Positions 1 to 9,249 of a DNA stretch of 64,000 bases are shown here, piece by piece (positions within the stretch are counted from its first letter, which is position 1; every line of letters begins with the position of its first letter). Made by a program: the position numbers and the translations under genes. The notes under the pieces are model-generated. The model ran no database searches, was not told the origin of the DNA, and was given only the letters and a program-made list of their open reading frames with translations. The stretch is taken from the NCBI RefSeq assembly GCF_000317105.1, contig NC_019693.1, positions 2,232,001 to 2,296,000 of the forward strand, read 5' to 3'. Source of the stretch: Oscillatoria acuminata PCC 6304. Lineage in GTDB: Bacteria; Cyanobacteriota; Cyanobacteriia; Cyanobacteriales; Laspinemataceae.

Positions 1-1
1 A

Positions 2-385
2 CCGAACTATCCCGATGGATTTATGGTTCATGGATTAGTCGAATTACTCGCCTGGGATGAAACCCGATTGCTCAGTTTAGAACGGGGCTTTACAGAAGAT
101 GTAGGAACAACGGTTTTATTGTATGAAGTTTCTCTGGAAGGCGCAACGGATATTCAGCAAATTAAGAGTTTAAAAGATGTGGATATTCAAAATATCCAGC
201 CGGCTAAAAAGCGCCTGTTGCTGGACTTGGAAACTTTAGAGATTCCTCTGGATAACCTAGAAGGAATGACCTTTGGTCCCCAATTAGCCGATGGACGACG
301 GTCCTTAATTTTAGTCAGCGATAATAATTTTAATCCCTTGCAAGTGACGCAGTTTTTAGTGTTTGCGATTACCCTAGAAGAGTAA
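2..385 (+). CDS. Esterase-like/phytase-like protein, C-terminal part (partial)
   Basis: The reading frame is open from the first bases of the window, so the true start lies upstream and only about 127 C-terminal residues are visible. The end contains the pattern NLEGMTFGP, followed by LILVSDNNF close to the C-terminus. I know this pattern from the esterase-like domain related to phytase (beta-propeller-like, usually exported). The likely role is phosphoester hydrolysis in the periplasm or outside the cell; this is inferred from the family only. The internal ATG at 23 is not the start, because family-like sequence precedes it. No terminator is obvious before the next gene at 468. Confidence 0.6.
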   Translation, partial: PNYPDGFMVHGLVELLAWDETRLLSLERGFTEDVGTTVLLYEVSLEGATDIQQIKSLKDVDIQNIQPAKKRLLLDLETLEIPLDNLEGMTFGPQLADGRRSLILVSDNNFNPLQVTQFLVFAITLEE

Positions 386-467
386 AGACGACTCCTGGAC
401 AATCTGGGGATAAATCTTCGATAATAGAGACAGTAATTTTCCTGAGCAATTAAGGGAGACTCACATC

Positions 468-1175
468 ATGAGTAGACAACCTTCAGTGGAAAAACCCAAC
501 AGCAGAACGGAACAACAACTCCTTCCGTTAGAGAATGGCGATCGCCTCACTCGTCCTGAATTTGAGCGCCGCTATCATGCCATGCCGAATTGCAAAAAAG
601 CTGAACTCATCGAAGGAGTCGTTTATATGCCATCCCCCGTCCGTTCTAAAAGTCACGGTTTACCCCATGCAGCAATCATGGCATGGTTAAGCAATTACTG
701 GCTGGCAACCCCAGGAACCGAACTGAATGATAACACCACCGTGCGTCTAGATTTAGACAATGAACCCCAACCGGATGCACTGTTAAGAATTGAGACTGGG
801 GGTACTTCAGCGATCGCCGAGGATGATTATGTGGAAGGTCCACCGGAATTTATAGCCGAAATCGCCGCCTCAACTGCTGCCTACGATTTACATGATAAAA
901 AACAAGTCTACCGTCGTAACGGAGTGCAAGAGTATCTGGTTTGGCGCGTGTCTCAAACTCAACTGGATTGGTTTCGACTCACGGAAGGCGAATATATCCC
1001 CATCGAACCGGACGAAAATGGAGTTTTGCGGAGTCTAGTCTTTCCTGGGTTATGGTTAGACCGTTTTAAATTATTATCGGGAGATTTTTCTGGCGTCCTC
1101 GCAGTTTTGCAAGAAGGATTGAATTCAACCGAACACGCGCAGTTTATCAAGGAATTATCAGAAAAACCGCTGTAG
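468..1175 (+). CDS. Uma2 family (DUF820) putative endonuclease
   Basis: A 235-residue protein of the Uma2/DUF820 family, very numerous in filamentous cyanobacteria and placed in the PD-(D/E)XK nuclease fold. Visible family marks are a PDALL segment near residue 103, an acidic strand AEIAAST near residue 130, then DKKQVYRRNGVQEYLVW. The expected E-V-x-S is replaced by E-I-A-A-S. A good ribosome site (AAGGGAGA) precedes the ATG by about ten bases, which supports this start. It is longer than and diverged from the two Uma2 genes next door on the other strand. In vivo function of the family is unsettled; nuclease activity is a prediction. Confidence 0.85.
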   Translation: MSRQPSVEKPNSRTEQQLLPLENGDRLTRPEFERRYHAMPNCKKAELIEGVVYMPSPVRSKSHGLPHAAIMAWLSNYWLATPGTELNDNTTVRLDLDNEPQPDALLRIETGGTSAIAEDDYVEGPPEFIAEIAASTAAYDLHDKKQVYRRNGVQEYLVWRVSQTQLDWFRLTEGEYIPIEPDENGVLRSLVFPGLWLDRFKLLSGDFSGVLAVLQEGLNSTEHAQFIKELSEKPL

Positions 1176-1191
1176 TTGGGGTATTTTACTA

Positions 1192-1752
1192 TCACAGTTC
1201 TACCTCATCATAAATGTCTGAAAGAGATAGCTGTAATCCCAGAGATTGAAATTCAACAATCTCGTTTTGTACAAAAGTTGCTAAAGTCCAATCGCCGCGA
1301 TCGCCTCGCCGATAGACCTCCACCTTCTTTTCCGTTTGGGATACCAATACATACTCTTGAAGACTATCCAATTCCCGATAATTGATAAGTTTTTCGTGAC
1401 GATCTATCCGTTCGGTACTCGGAGAAAGCACCTCAAAAATTAGACAAGGGGACTCCAGAAAATACTTTTGCCGGTCTTGAGGATCACAGCTAATTGAAAC
1501 ATCAGGATAATAGAATAAATCTAGTTGTTTGATTCTGACTTTCATGTTGCCCGAAAAGACTCGACAACCACTCCCGCGTAACTGAGTTTTTAGGCCAGTG
1601 ATGATATTGACCGAAATCAAATCATGTTCGCGGCTACCGCCGGACATGGCATAAACTTGACCCTGAATGTACTCGTGACGAATGTCGCTGAGTTCTTCAT
1701 AGTGCAGATATTCTTCGACCGTCAACACAGATTTTAATGCTTGATTAGACAT
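1192..1752 (-). CDS. Uma2 family (DUF820) putative endonuclease, tandem copy A
   Basis: A 186-residue Uma2 protein. The PD strand (YYPDVSISC), the acidic strand FEVLSPSTERIDRHEK and the closing YRELDSLQEYVLVSQ segment are the predicted PD-(D/E)XK core. It is a close paralogue of the gene at 1889..2449: the first 16 residues are identical, and both have the same length and the same C-terminal pattern. The offset between the two is 697 bases and the upstream spacers are also alike, so one arose by tandem duplication. It converges on the preceding Uma2 gene with only 16 bases between stops. Confidence 0.85.
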   Translation of the reverse strand: MSNQALKSVLTVEEYLHYEELSDIRHEYIQGQVYAMSGGSREHDLISVNIITGLKTQLRGSGCRVFSGNMKVRIKQLDLFYYPDVSISCDPQDRQKYFLESPCLIFEVLSPSTERIDRHEKLINYRELDSLQEYVLVSQTEKKVEVYRRGDRGDWTLATFVQNEIVEFQSLGLQLSLSDIYDEVEL

Positions 1753-1888
1753 GATTTTACCTTCCCGTGAGGATTGGATGGGGTGATGGTGGGTTAAGGA
1801 GGCGATCGCCTTTCCCTCTAGGATAAATCATCCCCTAACGCTTCATGACAGCAGGAAAAGGGGTTCAGAAATTCGACTCCATAAACCT

Positions 1889-2449
1889 TCACAGCGCTAC
1901 CTTCTTATAAATTTCTGAGAGGGGTAGTTGTAATCCAGCCGACTTTAACTCAACGATACCGTCTTGGTCAAAGGTTTCTAAATTCCACTCCCCGCGATCG
2001 CCTCGCCGATAAACCTCCACCTTCTTTTCCGTTTGGGACACCAACAGATACTCTTGGAGACTCTCTAATTCGCGATAATTGCTCAGTTTTTCTTGGCGAT
2101 CTATCCGTTCGGTACTCGGGGAAAGCACCTCGACAATCAGACAAGGGGATTCTAAAAAATACTTTTCCTGGTCCTGGGGATTACAGGTAACCGAAACATC
2201 TGGATAATAAAATAAATCTAATCGGTTGATTTTGACCTTCATATTGGCCGAAAAGACCTGACATCTCCCCCCGTCAAGATGGATCCGTAGGGCCATATAA
2301 ATATTACCGGAAATCAAATCATGTTCTCGGCTACCCCCGGACATGGCATAAACTTGACCCTTAATGTACTCGTGACGAATGTCGCTGAGTTGTTCAGAGT
2401 GCAGATATTCTTCAACAGTCAGAACAGATTTTAAGGCTTGATTCGACAT
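1889..2449 (-). CDS. Uma2 family (DUF820) putative endonuclease, tandem copy B
   Basis: A 186-residue paralogue of the gene at 1192..1752, with the same Uma2/PD-(D/E)XK marks (YYPDVSVTC, VEVLSPSTERIDRQEK, YRELESLQEYLLVSQ). Differences are scattered, mostly conservative, and no frameshift is seen, so both copies appear to be under selection as proteins. The spacer upstream of each start shares a run reading CTCTAGGATAAATCATC, which shows that the duplicated unit included the promoter region. A MITE-like repeat lies about 120 bases upstream. Nuclease function is inferred from the fold family. Confidence 0.85.
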   Translation of the reverse strand: MSNQALKSVLTVEEYLHSEQLSDIRHEYIKGQVYAMSGGSREHDLISGNIYMALRIHLDGGRCQVFSANMKVKINRLDLFYYPDVSVTCNPQDQEKYFLESPCLIVEVLSPSTERIDRQEKLSNYRELESLQEYLLVSQTEKKVEVYRRGDRGEWNLETFDQDGIVELKSAGLQLPLSEIYKKVAL

Positions 2450-2571
2450 GATTTTGCCTTGAGTTGAGGATTTGAGGAGGTGATGACGGTTTAAGGTGGC
2501 GATCGGCCCTGACTCTAGGATAAATCATCTTCTAGAGCGTCACGACAGCAGCAACAACCTATAGGGGTTTT

Positions 2572-2828
2572 AACCCTCGCCCTGTCAAGGTGTATTTGTA
2601 GGGGCGTATTGCATACGCCCTCTTCATGTATGCAATGCGCCCCTACAAGAAACAAGGATGAGGTGGGATTCCATTGACGATTAAAGAGGGCGTATGCAAT
2701 ACGCCCCTACAAGAAACTTAGGATGAAGCGGGATTGAATTGACGGATAAAGAGGAATTATGCAATACACCCCTACAAGAAACAAGGATGAGGCGGGATTC
2801 AATTTACCACCTTGACAGGGCTAGGGTT
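2572..2828. repeat. 257-bp MITE-like palindromic element
   Basis: The ends are 21-bp inverted repeats (2572-2592 and 2808-2828) that match at 20 of 21 positions; weaker pairing continues a few bases outward. Inside are three partly degenerate direct units of about 65 bases (starting near 2629, 2691 and 2758), each containing TGCAAT, CCCCTACAAGAAAC and GGATGAGG. A left arm with GTAGGGGCGTATTGCATACG at 2600 is complementary to parts of these. No reading frame of note is inside. The motif GTCAAGGTGTATTT plus TGTAGGGGCG recurs at 12109, so this is a dispersed family. No target-site duplication was recognised. Confidence 0.7.
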
Positions 2829-2980
2829 AATCCCCCGCAGGTTTCTGCCAACACCCACGGGTTCTCCTGCACGGGATATTGCCAAGCTGTAATCGGCCCC
2901 TACCCCGGTCAAAAAACTTTTTTGAACAAGGGGTTGACAAATCCAAAAGAACCGTGCAAGATATAAAAGGCTCAAGGAAA

Positions 2981-3054
2981 GGGACTGTAGTTCAATTGGT
3001 TAGAGCACCGCCCTGTCACGGCGGAAGTTGCGGGTTCGAGCCCCGTCAGTCCCG
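2981..3054 (+). tRNA. tRNA-Asp (GTC)
   Basis: A 74-base cloverleaf. The acceptor arm GGGACTG pairs with CAGTCCC, and the anticodon stem CCGCC/GGCGG encloses the loop CTGTCAC with anticodon GTC. The T-arm carries GGTTCGAGCC, and the discriminator base is G. CCA is not encoded. It lies about 95 bases upstream of the gltX start on the same strand, so co-transcription is possible; a short hairpin lies between. Confidence 0.96.
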
Positions 3055-3077
3055 TTTAAAATATGAATCAGGTTACG

Positions 3078-3110
3078 CGCCGTGTTTTCCTAATAATAGG
3101 GGACACGGCG
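3078..3110 (+). terminator. Hairpin between tRNA-Asp and gltX
   Basis: CGCCGTGT (3078-3085) pairs perfectly with ACACGGCG (3103-3110) across a 17-base loop. There is no U-run, so it may be a processing or attenuation structure rather than a classical terminator. It separates the tRNA from the synthetase gene. Confidence 0.4.
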
Positions 3111-3149
3111 TGTCTCCTTGCAAACGAAGTTAATTTAGAGAAAATAATT

Positions 3150-5081
3150 GTGACTGTTCGCGTGAGAATAGCTCCTAGTCCGACTGGGAACTTACATATT
3201 GGAACAGCCAGAACGGCTGTGTTTAACTGGTTATTTGCCCATAATCAAGGGGGCCAGTTCATTTTGCGGGTCGAAGATACCGACGAGGAGCGATCGCGCC
3301 CGGAGTTCACCCAAAATATCCTGGATGGACTCACCTGGTTGGGTTTGAACTGGGATGCAGGCCCCGTTTTCCAGTCCAAGCGTCTGGACCTCTATCGGGA
3401 ACGAGTCAAAACTCTCATTGATAAGGGTCTCGCCTATCGGTGTTACACCACCGCCGAAGAACTCGACGAAATGAGAGAAGCCCAAAAAGCCCGGAATCAA
3501 GCCCCCCGCTACGATAACCGTCATCGCAATCTAACGGTGGATGAAATCGCCAAATTTGAAGCGGAAGGACGGCCCTCGGTGATTCGGTTCAAAATCGAAG
3601 ACGATCGCGAGATTGTCTGGAATGACTTGGTACGCGGTGAAGTATCCTGGCGGGGAAGCGACCTCGGGGGTGATATGGTGATCGCCCGGGGTTCCAGTGG
3701 TGCCGGAATCGGAATGCCACTCTATAACCTCGCCGTTGTTGTCGATGATATTGACATGAGAATCACCCAAGTGATTCGCGGTGAAGACCATATTGCCAAT
3801 ACCGCCAAACAAATTCTGCTTTACGAAGCCTTTGACGTCGCGGTCCCTGAGTTTGCTCATACGCCGCTGATTTTGGATATTTCCGGCAAAAAACTCTCAA
3901 AACGAGATAATGTGACCGGCATCTCCGAATTTCAGGCGATGGGATTCCTTCCCGAAGCCTTGGTCAACTATATGACCTTGCTGGGTTGGTCCCCGCCGGA
4001 TAATCAGGAACTGTTTACCCTGGATGAGGCGGCAAAGCAGTTTAGCTTCGATCGCGTCAATAAAGCGGGAGCTAAATTTGACTGGGATAAACTGGATTGG
4101 ATTAATAGCCAATACCTCCACCAAATGTCCCCGGAAAACCTCACCGAAAAACTCATTCCGGTGTGGCAACAAGCGGGATACCCGGTTGATCCGGAGGGCA
4201 ATCGCCCTTGGTTGGAACAACTATCGGCCTTAATTGGTCCGAGTTTAACTCGCTTGACCGATGCGGTAGAACTCAGTCGGATGTTCTTTGTAGATGAGGT
4301 CGAACTCAGCGATGAAGCGGCAGCCGAACTGGAAAAAGAGGGAGCCTCCCAGGTTCTCGAAGCGGTAATCGGACATTTAAAAAGTCACGAAAGCCTAACA
4401 GCAGCAGATGCCCAAGACATCATTAAACAGGTCACAAAACAGCTCAATGTCAAAAAAGGGCTCGTGATGCGATCGCTGCGGGCCGGATTAACTGGCGAAT
4501 TGCACGGTCCTGACCTGATACAATCTTGGGTATTACTTTATCAGCGGGAGCTGGACAAAACGCGCCTGCACAAAGTCTTAAAGGTTGACGAACAAGAGGG
4601 TAGTACCTTGACTCAAAATCCTGAACCAGAAACATCCCAAGATAAGATTGTGGTAGAAATTCCTACTTCTGAAATCCCTGTGGACGAGATGTCTGAACCA
4701 TCCACTGTCCCAGCGGTGACAACCGGCATCCCCAAAACAGGGGCCACAAATGAACAGTTAGAGCGGATCGGCAAACAAGTTCGCGAAATCCTCTCTTATC
4801 TCCCGGATTACGTGACTGGGTTTGTTAAAGAAAACCAAAGACCCTTAACCACCGTTGGTTTACTGATTGCGGCTTTGGTCTCTCTGAGAGTATTGGTTGC
4901 TGTCTTGGAAGTGCTTAACGGCATTCCCCTAGTACAGCCAACCTTTGAAATCGTGGGTATGGCTTACTCCGGCTGGTTTATTTATCGGTATTTACTCAGT
5001 GCAACGACTCGCAAAGAGTTGTCGGTCAAAGTTGAGGAAATCAAAGAACAAATTACCGGAAACCATTCCCCTAACCCCTAG
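3150..5081 (+). CDS. gltX: Glutamyl-tRNA synthetase with C-terminal CAAD membrane domain
   Basis: Charges tRNA with glutamate; in cyanobacteria it also feeds tetrapyrrole synthesis through Glu-tRNA. The class I signatures are [13 protein letters not shown] (residues 10-22) and KLSKR (248-252). I start it at the GTG at 3150 ([12 protein letters not shown]), because the upstream 29 codons from 3063 are not family-like. The product is about 643 residues; usual GluRS is about 480. After a Glu/Pro/Thr-rich linker (about 481-545) the tail has two hydrophobic segments ([20 protein letters not shown] and an [16 protein letters not shown] stretch) and a charged end. This is the CAAD domain known to be appended to some cyanobacterial aminoacyl-tRNA synthetases, which anchors them to thylakoid membrane. 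Confidence 0.96.
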   Translation: MTVRVRIAPSPTGNLHIGTARTAVFNWLFAHNQGGQFILRVEDTDEERSRPEFTQNILDGLTWLGLNWDAGPVFQSKRLDLYRERVKTLIDKGLAYRCYTTAEELDEMREAQKARNQAPRYDNRHRNLTVDEIAKFEAEGRPSVIRFKIEDDREIVWNDLVRGEVSWRGSDLGGDMVIARGSSGAGIGMPLYNLAVVVDDIDMRITQVIRGEDHIANTAKQILLYEAFDVAVPEFAHTPLILDISGKKLSKRDNVTGISEFQAMGFLPEALVNYMTLLGWSPPDNQELFTLDEAAKQFSFDRVNKAGAKFDWDKLDWINSQYLHQMSPENLTEKLIPVWQQAGYPVDPEGNRPWLEQLSALIGPSLTRLTDAVELSRMFFVDEVELSDEAAAELEKEGASQVLEAVIGHLKSHESLTAADAQDIIKQVTKQLNVKKGLVMRSLRAGLTGELHGPDLIQSWVLLYQRELDKTRLHKVLKVDEQEGSTLTQNPEPETSQDKIVVEIPTSEIPVDEMSEPSTVPAVTTGIPKTGATNEQLERIGKQVREILSYLPDYVTGFVKENQRPLTTVGLLIAALVSLRVLVAVLEVLNGIPLVQPTFEIVGMAYSGWFIYRYLLSATTRKELSVKVEEIKEQITGNHSPNP

Positions 5082-5360
5082 GCCATTGGACTGTCGGTTA
5101 AGGGTCCCAGCCCTGTCCTGACCCCTCCTCAAACTGTTCCCCGGTTCTATTTTGCCTTGTGCATCCAGCGTTTCGTTCCACACACTCCTTTAAGGATGCT
5201 CTTAGCAGGGGGACTCATCCCCGGGAGGGGCCCTCGGCTGGACATCTAGCTGTCTCCTCCAAGGCGGCTAAACCGCATCACCGTTCTAGGCATCAGTTTG
5301 CCCGAGGGATTGGGACAGTCTGGGGGACGTTTAAAAAAAACCGATTGATACAGGATTCTT

Positions 5361-5390
5361 AAAATGGGTGCATTTAGGTGCGCCCATTTT
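5361..5390 (+). terminator. 12-bp hairpin, terminator-like
   Basis: Stem 5361-5372 pairs with 5379-5390 with a single G-U position and a six-base loop. The stem ends in AAAA/TTTT, so the right arm supplies a short U-run. It could end transcription of gltX or of an untranslated RNA in the GC-rich stretch before it. Confidence 0.55.
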
Positions 5391-5471
5391 TGCATTCTGC
5401 ATTCTGGCGATCGCCTCTTTTACCCCCCGTTTCTACAGGCTGATCCGGAATCCGGTTTTTACCGGATTGCT

Positions 5472-5525
5472 TGTAGCCCGCGCAGGCGGGCTTTGTTTGT
5501 GTAGCCCCAGGCTTCAGCCTGCGGG
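5472..5525. repeat. Two adjacent palindromic GTAGCCC repeats
   Basis: Two units, 5473-5496 and 5501-5525, each start GTAGCCC and fold on themselves (AGCCCGC/GCGGGCT in the first, CAGGCT/AGCCTG in the second). This type of short palindrome is dispersed in filamentous cyanobacterial genomes; that is from memory and was not searched. Confidence 0.6.
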
Positions 5526-5902
5526 TTTTGACCAAATTGCGGATGAGATCCAGCCAAATTGTGAAATTGTCTTAACATAACTTAAACTTAAAGAAGGGTT
5601 TTCCGAACCCTTCCGCAAATTGCGCTGTACATGAGTAGCCGGTTTACCTGATTCTGAGCGGGTTTTACCGATTTTTAGACGAGTCAGTTGCATCGATCCT
5701 GATAATTAAGTTAAATTTGATTAAGATTCTGATCGGGATGAACGGTTTTACTCTATACCGGAACTCCACCCCTAAGGGGAGGAGGCGAACGTGAAAAAAA
5801 GATAACCCCCCGACTGCCTTCAAGCAACTCGCTTGGGTTTAATTACCCCCAATTTGCTTTTAATCTGATTGTCTGAATTTGTACTAGAGGCCACCGCATC
5901 CT

Positions 5903-7789
5903 ATGAAATCTTCCTGGAGAATAATTTTACTGTGGGCATTACCTGCATTAGTAATCGCCTTTTTCGTTTGGCAGGGAGTCTTTTCCTCCCCGGCCATGAA
6001 TATGGGAAATAATGCTGCCAATACTCGCATGAGCTACGGTCGGTTTTTGGAATACCTGGACGCCGATCGCGTCACCAACGTAGATTTGTATGAAGGTGGC
6101 CGCACGGCGATCGTTGAAGCCGTCGATCCTGATCTAGACAACCGAGTGCAGCGTTTGCGAGTCGATTTGCCAGGAAATGCTCCCGAACTGATCGCCCGCC
6201 TCAGAGACTCCAATATCAGTTTTGACTCCCATCCCATCCGCAATGATGGCGCAATCTGGGGACTGTTGGGCAATTTAATTTTCCCCGTCCTATTATTGGC
6301 TGGCTTATTCTTCCTCTTCCGTCGTTCCAGCAATGTTCCTGGGGGTCCAGGACAAGCCATGAACTTCGGCAAATCCAAAGCTCGTTTTCAGATGGAAGCG
6401 AAAACTGGGGTGATGTTTGACGATGTGGCAGGCATTGAAGAAGCCAAAGAAGAACTCCAAGAAGTCGTCACCTTCTTGAAAAAACCCGAACGCTTTACTG
6501 CTGTCGGTGCCAAAATTCCCAAAGGCGTCCTGTTGATTGGACCTCCGGGAACTGGGAAAACTTTACTTGCTAAAGCGATCGCCGGAGAAGCAGGGGTCCC
6601 CTTCTTCAGCATCTCCGGGTCTGAATTCGTAGAAATGTTCGTCGGGGTCGGTGCTTCCCGTGTCCGGGACCTGTTCAAAAAAGCCAAAGAAAATGCCCCC
6701 TGTATCATTTTCATCGATGAAATTGATGCAGTTGGACGTCAACGGGGTGCAGGAATCGGCGGTGGCAACGATGAACGGGAACAAACCCTCAACCAACTCC
6801 TGACGGAAATGGATGGATTTGAGGGCAACACCGGCATCATTATTATTGCGGCGACTAACCGTCCCGATGTCTTGGATTCGGCCCTGTTGCGTCCCGGTCG
6901 TTTCGATCGCCAAGTCATGGTTGATGCCCCAGATATCAAGGGACGTCTGGAAATTCTCGATGTCCATGCGCGCAATAAGAAGCTATCGGATCAAGTCTCT
7001 TTAGAGGCGATCGCCCGTCGGACTCCTGGTTTTACCGGCGCAGATTTAGCCAACTTGCTCAATGAAGCAGCAATTTTAACTGCACGTCGGCGCAAGGAAG
7101 CCATTACCATCCTAGAAATTGATGATGCAGTAGACCGAGTGGTAGCCGGGATGGAAGGCACTCCCCTGGTGGATAGCAAGAGTAAGCGCTTGATTGCTTA
7201 TCACGAAATTGGTCATGCGATCGTCGGGACCTTGGTCAAGGACCATGACCCGGTGCAGAAAGTTACCTTAATTCCTCGGGGACAAGCACAAGGTTTGACT
7301 TGGTTTATGCCAAATGAAGACCAAATGCTGATTTCTAAATCCCAGTTAATGGCCCGGATTAAAGGGGCCTTGGGAGGACGTGCGGCGGAGGAAATCATTT
7401 TTGGCGATTCAGAAGTGACCACAGGGGCCGGAGGTGACTTGCAACAGGTAACCGGAATGGCGCGTCAAATGGTGACTCGCTTCGGGATGTCCGATTTGGG
7501 TCCGATGTCCTTAGAAACCCAACAAGGGGAAGTATTTTTAGGTCGCGATTTAATGACGCGATCGGAATATTCGGATGAAATTGCTTCTCGCATTGATGCT
7601 CAAGTTCGTTCCATTGTGGAACATTGTCATGATGAAGCCAAGCGCATTATCCGGGAAAATCGAATGGTGATTGATCGCTTGGTGGATCTTCTGATTGAGA
7701 AGGAATCAATGGATGGCGAAGAGTTACGTCGAATTGTGGCGGAATACACGACGGTTCCAGAAAAAGATCTGTTTGTGCCAATTTTGTAA
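5903..7789 (+). CDS. ftsH: ATP-dependent zinc metalloprotease FtsH, FtsH2-like
   Basis: A membrane AAA+ protease. The close match I recall to Synechocystis FtsH2 suggests a thylakoid enzyme that removes damaged D1 during photosystem II repair, normally in hetero-hexamers with FtsH3. Two membrane segments (about residues 5-24 and 117-139) flank a lumenal domain. Walker A GPPGTGKT is at 213-220, [15 protein letters not shown] is the Walker B region, and the arginine-finger segment [10 protein letters not shown] is present. The zinc motif HEIGH is at 434-438 with the third ligand in GAGGDLQQ near 511. The length of 628 residues is normal. It is monocistronic, followed by a strong terminator. Confidence 0.96.
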   Translation: MKSSWRIILLWALPALVIAFFVWQGVFSSPAMNMGNNAANTRMSYGRFLEYLDADRVTNVDLYEGGRTAIVEAVDPDLDNRVQRLRVDLPGNAPELIARLRDSNISFDSHPIRNDGAIWGLLGNLIFPVLLLAGLFFLFRRSSNVPGGPGQAMNFGKSKARFQMEAKTGVMFDDVAGIEEAKEELQEVVTFLKKPERFTAVGAKIPKGVLLIGPPGTGKTLLAKAIAGEAGVPFFSISGSEFVEMFVGVGASRVRDLFKKAKENAPCIIFIDEIDAVGRQRGAGIGGGNDEREQTLNQLLTEMDGFEGNTGIIIIAATNRPDVLDSALLRPGRFDRQVMVDAPDIKGRLEILDVHARNKKLSDQVSLEAIARRTPGFTGADLANLLNEAAILTARRRKEAITILEIDDAVDRVVAGMEGTPLVDSKSKRLIAYHEIGHAIVGTLVKDHDPVQKVTLIPRGQAQGLTWFMPNEDQMLISKSQLMARIKGALGGRAAEEIIFGDSEVTTGAGGDLQQVTGMARQMVTRFGMSDLGPMSLETQQGEVFLGRDLMTRSEYSDEIASRIDAQVRSIVEHCHDEAKRIIRENRMVIDRLVDLLIEKESMDGEELRRIVAEYTTVPEKDLFVPIL

Positions 7790-7845
7790 GGGAGTTTAGG
7801 GGATAAGGTTCTGGTTATTGCAACCCGTTCCCCTAGTCTTGAATC

Positions 7846-7879
7846 AAAAAGGAGGGGGTAAAATGCCCCCTCCTTTTTT
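7846..7879 (+). terminator. Rho-independent terminator of ftsH
   Basis: Stem GGAGGGGG (7851-7858) pairs with CCCCCTCC (7866-7873), extended by AAAAA/TTTTT and ending in a T-run, 57 bases after the ftsH stop. It is a textbook intrinsic terminator. Confidence 0.9.
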
Positions 7880-8028
7880 GGTGGATACTCCATCGTTTTG
7901 ATATGAATGCCTTGTTAAGATCACCTTTGCCAAAAAGGGAAAGGGTTTAAAGTTTCTACCCTTTCAGGAGTAGAGATTGGTAAGCCCTATGTGAATAAAA
8001 AAGATCAGGGATGACGGTTGAGTTTCGC

Positions 8029-8523
8029 TTAGGTTACGGGTAACGCACCTTGGACAATTAAAACAGAGCAAGGTGCATTATGGGTAATATAGTTACTGAC
8101 ACTGCCTAAAAAGAGTTCCGTCATCCCTTTGCGACCTCGGCGACCGACTACAATTAAGTTAGCGCCCCAGCTTTTGGCTAACTCACAAGAGAGGACACTC
8201 GGATCGCCAATAGTATGATGGCAGATAGTGGGGATATTACGGGCCATTGCCATTTCAGCATATCCCTGGAGTATTTCTTTGGTTTTTCGGACTTGCGCTT
8301 CAAGTCGTTGTTGCTGAATTTCGGGGATTTCTCGTCCTAAAGATGGACTTAACCCCATGCCAGTCCCCACCATCGGCGAAATCTCTGCTAAGGCTTCGAC
8401 TTGGATTGCATGAAATAGCATCAGTTCTGCTTTTTCTTTTTCCGCTAAATCGATAACCTGTTCGATGACAAAATCAGCTTGGGGGGAACGATCAATTGCG
8501 ACCAGAATTTTATGATAAGTCAT
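8029..8523 (-). CDS. Universal stress protein (UspA family)
   Basis: A 164-residue UspA-family protein. It opens with the beta strand KILVAIDRS followed by the usual acidic alpha/beta core. The C-terminal half has the nucleotide-binding pattern GRRGRKGMTELFLGSVSNYI, the G-2x-G-9x-G-(S/T) motif of ATP-binding Usp proteins, then the closing strand CSVLIVQG. An insertion of about 30 residues with Gly/Met/Pro between the first strand-helix units is common in cyanobacterial members. A GGAGAA ribosome site precedes the ATG. The role in stress survival is inferred from family only. It is convergent with ftsH. Confidence 0.92.
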   Translation of the reverse strand: MTYHKILVAIDRSPQADFVIEQVIDLAEKEKAELMLFHAIQVEALAEISPMVGTGMGLSPSLGREIPEIQQQRLEAQVRKTKEILQGYAEMAMARNIPTICHHTIGDPSVLSCELAKSWGANLIVVGRRGRKGMTELFLGSVSNYITHNAPCSVLIVQGALPVT

Positions 8524-8943
8524 AAGGAATTCTCCAAGTGTCGTTACTGGGGCGATCGCCCCAGGGAATGGGCATCTTTTTCAAGGTAACCCGATTATTA
8601 GGTTCAGCGCATCTTCTCCTAGGGCGATTTGTTGTTTCCACCCTGATTGCTTTCCCAGTTCCTCAGTTTACCCCTATTATCTTCTCTTTATCACTTTTTA
8701 GGTATTTTGTCAAGCAAAAATGCGGAGGACACTCCAGAATCAGGGGTATTGTTTCATGAAATCATAGCGACGGTAGGGGCTTCAAAAAACTTAACGGAAA
8801 ACCGGGCCAATTGGGCGAAGTTATACACAAATCATACAGCCCGCAAACGCGATCGCAAACATTAGGATGATAAATTGAAAATCAAGTTCAGATTTCCTCA
8901 AATTCAAGACAAATCTTAAAGATTTATGATGGAGAGTAAAGAT
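8524..8943. other. 420-bp spacer between divergent genes
   Basis: Promoter region for the stress protein (leftward) and for the small gene at 8944 (rightward). HIP1 sites are present near 8551 and 8849. I see no RNA gene or convincing open frame. Confidence 0.5.
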
Positions 8944-9249
8944 ATGTTAAAGCATCAGGTTTACAACTCGGATACCCTGTCTTCCCAACTCTTAGCTGAG
9001 TCTCAATTATTAAGCCTATGGTTTGCCAGCGGGCATCAGTGGAGTCCCATGATTCAAGAAAACTGTTTGAAAACCCTAGACTGTCCGGTTCACCTTGCTA
9101 AAAAAAGTCAATCACCCTCCAATTTCACCTTATTGTTGGCTTGGATGTTTTTGTTAATGACTGTAGCTGCTCTATTAGCTCCTCTCTCTAATAATATTTG
9201 GGTTCAAAACCCTGTCTCAACTGAAATCACTCTTAAAAAAGTGCATTAA
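8944..9249 (+). CDS. Small protein with one membrane segment, unknown
   Basis: A 101-residue product that I do not recognise. I choose the ATG at 8944 because GGAG at 8930-8933 is correctly spaced for it; an upstream in-frame ATG at 8926 lacks such a site. The N-terminal 65 residues are polar with two cysteines (ENCLKTLDCP). One hydrophobic helix follows (FTLLLAWMFLLMTVAALLAP) and then a short polar tail, suggesting a single-pass membrane protein. It stands alone between spacers. Reading-frame length alone does not prove that it is expressed. Confidence 0.45.
   Translation: MLKHQVYNSDTLSSQLLAESQLLSLWFASGHQWSPMIQENCLKTLDCPVHLAKKSQSPSNFTLLLAWMFLLMTVAALLAPLSNNIWVQNPVSTEITLKKVH

Larger units (their letters stand above)
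5082..5902. other. 821-bp spacer between gltX and ftsH
   Basis: I see no credible gene. The left part (about 5160-5330) is unusually GC-rich for a spacer here and can form several short stems: GGGGA/TCCCC at 5209, CCCC/GGGG around a GGGA loop at 5218, and GCGG/CCGC at 5264. A longer hairpin follows at 5361-5390. Two palindromic GTAGCCC repeats lie at 5472-5525, and a GAAGGGTT/AACCCTTC hairpin is at 5593-5613. The right end should hold the ftsH promoter; no clear -35/-10 pair was identified. Confidence 0.6.

Noticed and set aside
3063-3149. 29 extra N-terminal codons on gltX
   Set aside because: The sequence is not family-like and holds a hairpin; the conserved enzyme starts at the GTG at 3150.
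5191-5330. RNase P RNA or other known structural RNA in the gltX-ftsH spacer
   Set aside because: I looked for conserved RNase P, tmRNA and 6S core phrases and found none; kept only as an unknown candidate.
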